64,000 nucleotides of DNA, taken from positions 1,976,501 to 2,040,500 of the forward strand of contig BROG01000042.1 of assembly GCA_030159075.1 (NCBI GenBank). Direction: 5' to 3'. Shown here piece after piece: positions 57,859 to 64,000 of the stretch (the stretch's first letter is position 1; each line of letters starts with the position of its first letter). Source of the DNA: Atrina japonica (Eukaryota; Mollusca; Bivalvia; Pterioida; Pinnidae). The notes under the pieces are model-generated. The model was not told the DNA's origin, searched no databases, and saw only the letters and a list, made by a program, of their open reading frames with translations. Made by a program: the position numbers and the translations under genes.

Positions 57859-60800
57859 CTGAAAGTACAAATTTATTTCTATTCACTTTGAAGTTGGATT
57901 ACTTTTCAAATATGTTTGAAACAAACAATAACACTATTAGGTAACATCTCTTTCTAAAATTCCTCAGGTAACCTTTCTTTCTTAAATTCCTCTGGTTACA
58001 TCCCTTTCTACAATTCCTCAGGTTATATCTCTTTCTAAAATTCCTCAGGTAACCTTCCTTTCTTAAATTCCTCTGGTTACATCCCTTTCTACAATTTCTC
58101 AGGTTACATCTCTTTCTAAAATTCCTCAGGTTACATTCCTTTCTAAAATTCCTCAGGTTACATCACATTACATACATATATAAGTTCATAGCTAGAGATC
58201 CATACAGGTATATAAGTTCAAACTTTTGACAAAATACTACATACATGGTGCATAAGTAGAAAGAGAAAAAAACATGAAATATTTATCATAATTAACAGAA
58301 CAGGTAGATTTAATGTCATTCTAATTAAAAACTTATCTCTCACTTCTCCCATTTTCTGATATGTTGCGTAGAGGATCTAACACACTGTCAAAAATGACAC
58401 ACCTATTAGAGGTCATTCGCACATGACCCCATAGTGGATTGCATTATATCCTCTATGCAACATATCAGAAAACCAGAGCAGTTACAGATCAGGTTTAAAT
58501 TAAACTGATTTAATGTGAAATTGATTTAGCATACTTTATTGTTCTGTCAATCAAAGCTTTTTCATAAGATGTGATTTAATAAAAATGCATGATACAGATA
58601 ATTACCTAAGTCAATTCTTTATACTTACTTTGTCATTGCTTCTGCAAATAATAATAGTATCTTTAGCGCAATAATAAAAACAAATCCTTTGTAAATCAAA
58701 TTAACAATCTCTTTAAAAGTGTACTTGTTTTGTTGAATTCCATCGTCATTGTAAGTGGAACCTTTCCTTTCCTGTTGACTGCCTCTGTAACATAAAAGTA
58801 AACAAATAATTCAAGATTTATATATTCACAATAATGATTCAATCATACAGGCTTTTTAAATTTTTTTGTAACATAAAATTTCTATCATTGGTATGAGTGT
58901 TCATCTCAATCACTTTTATGATTATCCTTATGAAATGTAACCACTCATACTGGCTCAGTGTTCATGTCAATCATTTTTGTGATTATCCTTATTAAATCTA
59001 ATAACTCATACTGGCTCAGTGTTCATGGCAATCATTTTTGTGATTATCCTTATGAAATCTAATAACTCATACTGGCTCAGTGTTCATGGCAATCATTTTT
59101 GTGATTATCCTTATGAAATGTAACCACTCATACTGGCTCAGTGTTCATGTCAATCACTTTTATGATTATCCTTATTAAATCTAATCACTCATATTGGCTC
59201 AGTGTTCATGTCAGTCACTTTTATGATTATCCTTATTAAATGTAACCACTCCTACTGGCTCAGTGTTCATCTCAATAACTTTTGTGATTATCCTTATTAA
59301 ATGTAACCACTCCAACTGGCTCAGTGTTCATCTCAATCACTTTTATGATTATCCTTATTAAATGTAACCACTCATACTGGCTCAGTTTTCATCTCAATCA
59401 CTTTTGTGATTATCCTTATTAAATGTAACCACTCATACTGGCTCAGTGTTCATCTCGATCATTTTTGTGATTATCCTTATTAAATGTAACCACTCATACT
59501 GGCTCAGTGTTCATCTCAATCACTTTTGTGATTATCCTTATTAAAGGTAACCACTCCTACTGGCTCAGTGTTCATCTCAATCACTTTTGTGATTATCCTT
59601 ATGAAATGTAACCACTCATACTGGCTCAGTGTTCATCTCAATCATTTTTGTGATTATCCTTATTAAATGTAACCACTCCTACTGGCTCAGTGTTCATCTC
59701 AATTACTTTTATGAGTGTTAACAACACAGGTTGTAGGCCCTGGGTGTGGTTCCCAGTCTATTTTACATGTATACTATAGACTAAAACAGGAAGTGACTAA
59801 ATCTTATTGCATTGGATGTGGTAAATTAATTATCATGTACTAACCTATGTGTATCTGAAGTGGTAAATTGATTACTATGTACTAACCTATGTGTATCTGA
59901 AGTAATAAATTGATTATTATGTACTAACCTATGTGTATCTGAAGTAGTAAATTGATTACTATGTACTCACCTGGGTGTACTGGATGTAGTATACTGATTC
60001 CTATATATACTCACCTGTGATGAATTTTAAGTAGTAAATTGATTCCTATATACTCACCTGTATGTATCTGAAGTAGTAAATTGATTACTATGTACTCACC
60101 TGTGTGTAACTGAAATAGTACTCACCTGTGTGTACTTGATGTAGTATATTGATTCCTATATATACTCACCTGTGTGTATTTTAAGTAGTAAATTGATTCC
60201 TATGTACTCATCTGTGTATTTGAAGTAGTAAATTGATTCCTATGTTCTCACCTGAGTGTATTTCAAGTTGTAAATTGATTACTATGTACTCACCTGTGTG
60301 TATTTGAAGTTGTAAATTGATCCATATGAAGACCTTGAAATTGTCTGCCATAATTCTGATTAATACTGGTTGGAATTCCAATTTGTATATCATATGTCTG
60401 CCTGGACTGTGGATTACTTAATATCTTATAAGCCTCATTCAGCTGTATAAAATAGGTCTGAGAATCTGGATTTGAATTGTTTAAATCAGGATGCAACTGA
60501 AAGACATAACAATTACAATATACTTTCTTATCTCAACTGTTGGTATTACTTTCACAACAACTGCTATACATAAATATAGAAACCCAAGGGGTTAGAAATA
60601 TATTTGGCTTTCAGTCTTAATATCCAATGCTACATTACAAAATGTTGTCCAATTTTCATGAAGACAGCTCTATAAACATTCAAGTATGTTCATGAGAAAT
60701 GATATATAACTTTGCACAAACCGACTAGGTTAAAGGTTTTCTCATGTATTCAGGTCAAAAGCAGACAAATAACAGGCTTGTCCTCAAGGCTCAGAAAAAA

Positions 60801-61400
60801 CAGGGCTGAAAATGGACAGTCCTGAAAATGCCATCAATACAAGGCTGAAAACTTGTCAATCAGCCCTTGTACATTTCTTCAAAACAATATACATGTAAAT
60901 AACTAAAAACTCCAGAATTTTACAATTTTCTACATGGGTGTATACTCCTAAATAACTGAGAGGCTTTGGCTCTGTTTCACTCCATGTCATCTAAATTTGG
61001 GATGCAAATTTTAAAATAATTTCATGATTGATATTCTTCAGTAATCAGTTGATAGATATGATAAAATTAATAATAAAATTAAATTTAATAGAACTTCAAG
61101 AAAATCTATGACAGGGCATTTTAAAGACCAAGGCTGTGAAATACTGTAGTGTAGATAGTAACAATACCTGCTTTGAGAGCTCAACATAAGCTTTTTTAAT
61201 ATCCTTGATACTAGCATCTTGTTTAATCTTGAGTGTGTCATAGTGTGTACCATACCACCTGAAACTAATTGTATTGACATAAGGTTTAGAAATCAGTCTG
61301 TGTGACATATATTTCTGATTAATTATTTCAATATCAATTCATGACTCAAAATTATCATTTACAGTTTTACACTGGGACCTCTGATGAAAGAAAAAAACAT
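57789..61400 (-). CDS. DNAJC4-like membrane-anchored J-domain protein (paralogue 3, short)
   Basis: Coding exons on the minus strand: 61400-61363 (candidate), 61258-61168, 60496-60294, 58784-58629 and 57858-57789; GT/AG throughout, phases match, 185 residues. J domain: THYDTLKIKQDASIKDIK, AYVELSKQ, HPD in LHPDLNNSNP, LNEAYKILSNPQSRQTYD. A short polar linker leads to a membrane segment (LIYKGFVFIIALKILLLF) and a short basic tail (LERNMKQKLKDMNV). Exon 2 has the same length (91 nt) as in paralogue 2 and the introns coincide, so the two are close duplicates lying tail-to-tail. The tail after the membrane span is about half as long as in paralogue 2. The HPD and helix II lysines are intact, so Hsp70 stimulation is expected. 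Exon 1 is weakly supported. Confidence 0.77.
57935..58165. repeat. About 27-bp tandem array
   Basis: Eight or so copies of CTTTCTAAAATTCCTCAGGT, TACATCT in intron 4 of paralogue 3. Confidence 0.88.
58319..58504. mobile_element. Foldback MITE family F2, uninterrupted copy
   Basis: TCTAATTAAAAACTTATCTC, CTCCCATTTTCTGATATGTT on the left and CAACATATCAGAAAACCAGA, TTACAGATCAGGTTTAAATT on the right are inverted arms. Same family as 40211-40690 but without the central insertion. Lies in intron 4 of paralogue 3. Confidence 0.72.
58629..58784 (-). CDS. Paralogue 3 exon 4 (membrane segment)
   Basis: Acceptor ATGTTACAG, donor GTAAGT, phase 2 at both ends. It encodes GSQQERKGSTYNDDG, then VNLIYKGFVFIIALKILLLF as the membrane span. 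Confidence 0.83.
58890..59715. repeat. 61-bp minisatellite in intron 3 of paralogue 3
   Basis: About 13 copies of GTGTTCATCTCAATCACTTT, TGTGATTATCCTTATTAAAT, GTAACCACTCATACTGGCTC, A. Confidence 0.93.
59815..60325. repeat. About 42-bp minisatellite made of an exon end plus its splice donor
   Basis: Units read TATGTACTCACCTGTGTGTA, TCTGAAGTAGTAAATTGATT, AC. On the gene strand this is CAAATACACACAG/GTGAGTACATAG. The right-most unit is the true 3' end of exon 3 of paralogue 3 and its donor at 60293-60292; about seven more units keep CAG/GTG, and three or more have ATAG/GTT or other changes. Confidence 0.88.
60294..60496 (-). CDS. Paralogue 3 exon 3 (HPD motif and linker)
   Basis: Acceptor TGTCTTTCAG, donor GTGAGT. 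It opens LHPDLNNSNPDSQTYF, continues LNEAYKILSNPQ and ends in the linker HMDQFTTSNTH. Its last 30 or so bases and the donor are repeated in tandem downstream. Confidence 0.9.
61168..61258 (-). CDS. Paralogue 3 exon 2 (J-domain helices I-II)
   Basis: Acceptor TTAGTTTCAG, donor GTATTG. It encodes WYGTHYDTLKIKQDASIKD and KKAYVELSKQ. Confidence 0.88.
61363..61400 (-). CDS. Paralogue 3 exon 1 (candidate)
   Basis: ATG at 61400-61398, 12 codons plus two bases (MFFSFIRGPSVK), donor GTAAAT. It has the required phase 2 and a hydrophobic/basic N-terminus. The same bases can be read as a plus-strand exon, so this is tentative; a real exon 1 could lie upstream. Confidence 0.4.
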
Positions 61401-61461
61401 GGCTGATGAGAATGAAGATTCATTTGATCAAAGAGAAGGTGAATCTAAGCCAATAAAACTG
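61384..61461 (+). CDS. Possible plus-strand first (or early) exon of a divergent gene
   Basis: In-frame ATGs at 61384 and 61399 open MADENEDSFDQREGESKPI and KL before GTAAAA at 61462. The acidic start and donor suggest an exon, but no continuation was found within 2.5 kb. The frame also stays open upstream to an acceptor-like ATTTACAG at 61364. It overlaps candidate exon 1 of paralogue 3 on the other strand. Confidence 0.3.
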
Positions 61462-61834
61462 GTAAAAAGGGATGGATTTACAGAATTTTAAAATGTAACT
61501 AAAATAAAGTTTTAAAATGTGTAGTTTAATGGTAAGTGGTTGAGGCATGAAATAAACTCTGGTGATCCTTCAGTAATACACTGTAACGTACGTAGACAAA
61601 AGAAGAAAAAAATATTTTAATTGCAACAATTTCTAAAGTACAATTAACAAACATTGTCACACATACATGCATCCTTAATATTTATATGTTGTGTTGGTAA
61701 TGCATTTCCATGCATTTATCGTAAACACTTTAAATTAAAACTATTTTATTTATTCCTGAAAATTTCATATGGACTCTTTATTTGCTAGATGTGACCCTCC
61801 AAAATACTTACTGCAATGGACCTTGTGTTGTAGA

Positions 61835-64000
61835 CATTGTAACAATTGACCTTGTGTTGTATACATTGTAATTATTGACCTTGTGTTGTAGACATTGTAA
61901 TTATTGACCTTGTGTTGTATACATTGTAATTATTGACCTTGTGTTGTATACATTGAAATTAATGACCTTGTGTTGTATACATTGTAATTATTGACCTTGT
62001 GTTGTAGACATTGTAATTATTGACCTTGTGTTGTATACATTGTAATTATTGACCTTGTGTTGTAGACATTGAAATTATTGACCTTGTGTTGTAGACATTG
62101 TAACAATTGACCTTGTGTTGTATACATTGCAATTATTGACCTTGTGTTGTAGACATTGTAATTATTGACCTTGTGTTGTATACATTGTAATTATTGACCT
62201 TGTGTTGTATACATTGAAATTATTGACCTTGTGTTGTATACATTGTAATTATTGACCTTGTGTTGTATACATTGTAATTATTGACCTTGTGTTGTAGACG
62301 TTGTAATTATTGACCTTGTGTTGTATACATTGTAATTATTGACCTTGTGTTGTAGACATTGTGATTATTGACCTTGTGCTGTATACATTGTAATTATTGA
62401 CCTTGTGTTGTAGACATTGTAACTATTGACCTTGTGTTGTAGACATTGTAATTATTGACCTTGTGTTGTAGACATTGTAATTGTGTTGTATACATTGTAA
62501 TTATTGACCTTGTGTTGTAGACATTGTGATTATTGACCTTGTGTTGTAGACATTGTAACTATTGACCTTGTGTTGTAGACATTGTAATTATTGACCTTGT
62601 GTTGTAGACATCGTAATTATTGACCTTGTGTTGTAGACATTGTAATTATTGACCTTGTGTTGTAGACATTGTAATTATTGACCTTGTGTTGTATACATTG
62701 TAACCACTGACCTTGTGTTGTATACATTGTAATTATTGACCTTGTGTTGTATATGCCTTGTGTTGTATACATCGTAACAACTGACCTTGTGTTGCATACA
62801 TTGTAATTATTGACCTTGTGTTGTATATGCCTTGTGTTGTATACATCGTAACAACTGACCTTGTGTTGTATGCATTGTAACCAGTGACCTTCTGCTGTAT
62901 ACATTGTAACCATTTACCAAGTGTTGTATACATTGTAACCACTGAACTTGTTGTATATACTGTATTCATTGACCTTGTGTTTTATATATTATAATAATTA
63001 ACCTTGAGTTGTATACATTGTAAAAACTTACCTTGTGTTGTAACAATTGACCTCAAGTTGTATACACTGTAACTGACCTTGTGTTATTTACATTACAACT
63101 ATTGACCTTGTGTTTATATATTGTTACCATTGACCTTGTGTGTTTATATTGTAACCATTGACCTTGTATTGTATACATAGTAAAAATGACCTTGTATTGT
63201 ATATATTGCAACCATTTGTATTCATTGTAACTATTTCCCTTGTGATGTTTACAATGCAACCAGTGACCTTGTGTTATATACATTGCAACCATTGACCTTG
63301 TGTTGTATACATACATTGTAACAAATGACCTTGTGTTGTATAAATTGTAACTATTTGTCTTGTGTTGTATACACTGCAACCATTGACCTTGTGTTGTATA
63401 CATTGTAACTATTGACCTTGTGTTGTAAACATTGTAACAAATGACCTTGTGCTGTATAAATTGTAACTATTTGCCTTGTGTTGTATATATTGCAACCAGT
63501 GACCTTGTGTTGTATACATTGTACTCATTGACCTTGCATTTTATACCTTGTAAACATTGACCTTGTGTTGTATACATTGTAACCATTGACCTTGTGTTGT
63601 ATACATTGTAACCATTGACCTTGTGTTGTACACATTGTAACCATTGACCTTGTGTTGTATACATTGTAACCATTGACCTTGTGTTGTATACATTGTAACC
63701 ATTGACCTTGTGTTGTATACATTGTAACCATTGACCTTGTGTTGTACACATTGTAACCATTGACCTTGTGTTGTATACATTGTAAACATTGACCTTGTGT
63801 TGTATACATTGTAAACATTGACCTTGTGTTGTACACATTGTAACCATTGACCTTGTGTTGTACACATTGTAACCATTGACCTTGTGTTGTACACATTGTA
63901 ACCATTGACCTTGTGTTGTACACATTGTAACCATTGACCTTGTGTTGTATACATTGTAACCATTGACCTTGTGTTGTATACATTGTAACCATTGACCTTG
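61835..64000. repeat. 29-bp minisatellite running off the window
   Basis: About 70 copies of ATTGACCTTGTGTTGTATAC, ATTGTAATT. The left part carries the TTGTAATTATTG variant, 62.7-63.5 kb is degraded with odd-length units, and 63.5-64.0 kb is homogeneous with TTGTAACCATTG. Three units (87 bp) equal 29 codons, so long minus-strand frames appear; they are artefacts. Confidence 0.94.

Noticed and set aside
63467..63992. Three overlapping minus-strand frames of 140-155 residues
   Set aside because: The 29-bp repeat read in three frames; each gives the same 29-residue cycle.

Overview
This is an animal nuclear genome window, most likely from a bivalve or another lophotrochozoan. The evidence is AT-rich DNA, small exons with GT/AG boundaries spread over kilobases of intron, extracellular-matrix and J-domain gene families typical of animals, tRNA-derived SINEs, foldback MITE-like elements, and many minisatellites. 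The taxon is an inference; no marker gene fixes the species. No bacterial, organellar or viral gene was seen.

Layout. (1) 1-16.5 kb, plus strand: the 3' part of a SMOC-type secreted calcium-binding matrix protein. It starts inside an intron and ends at 15281. Its readable order is EF-hand pair, Pro/Thr-rich linker from small phase-1 exons, thyroglobulin type-1 domain, second EF-hand (EC) domain, short basic tail. Large minisatellites fill its introns. (2) 16.5-25 kb: no gene found; dispersed repeats, a 43-bp array and a minus-strand SINE that carries its own internal minisatellite. (3) 25.1-39.8 kb, minus strand: a complete six-coding-exon DNAJC4 gene with a possible spliced 3' UTR. A 52-bp array starts exactly at its last possible splice donor. 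(4) 39.9-45 kb: no gene; MITEs (one nested in another) and a long inverted repeat. (5) 45.0-53.5 kb, plus strand: a second DNAJC4-like gene of five exons. (6) 53.5-57.8 kb: two AT-rich arrays, no gene. (7) 57.8-61.4 kb, minus strand: a third, shorter DNAJC4-like gene. One of its exon-intron boundaries has been amplified into a tandem array of donor-like sites. (8) 61.8-64.0 kb: a 29-bp minisatellite running off the window.

The three J-domain genes share intron positions and phases (phase 2 before the J domain, phase 0 directly before HPD, phase 2 before the membrane segment). They are therefore paralogues made by local duplication: the first two are head-to-head and the last two tail-to-tail. 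All are predicted single-pass membrane co-chaperones that stimulate Hsp70. The SMOC gene is unrelated to them and would act outside the cell.

The most distinctive signals are the minisatellites that carry splice-donor sequences at exon borders of two of the three DNAJC4 paralogues, and the EF-pair/TY/EC arrangement in the SMOC gene. Most long open frames in the window come from tandem repeats with units divisible by three and are not genes.
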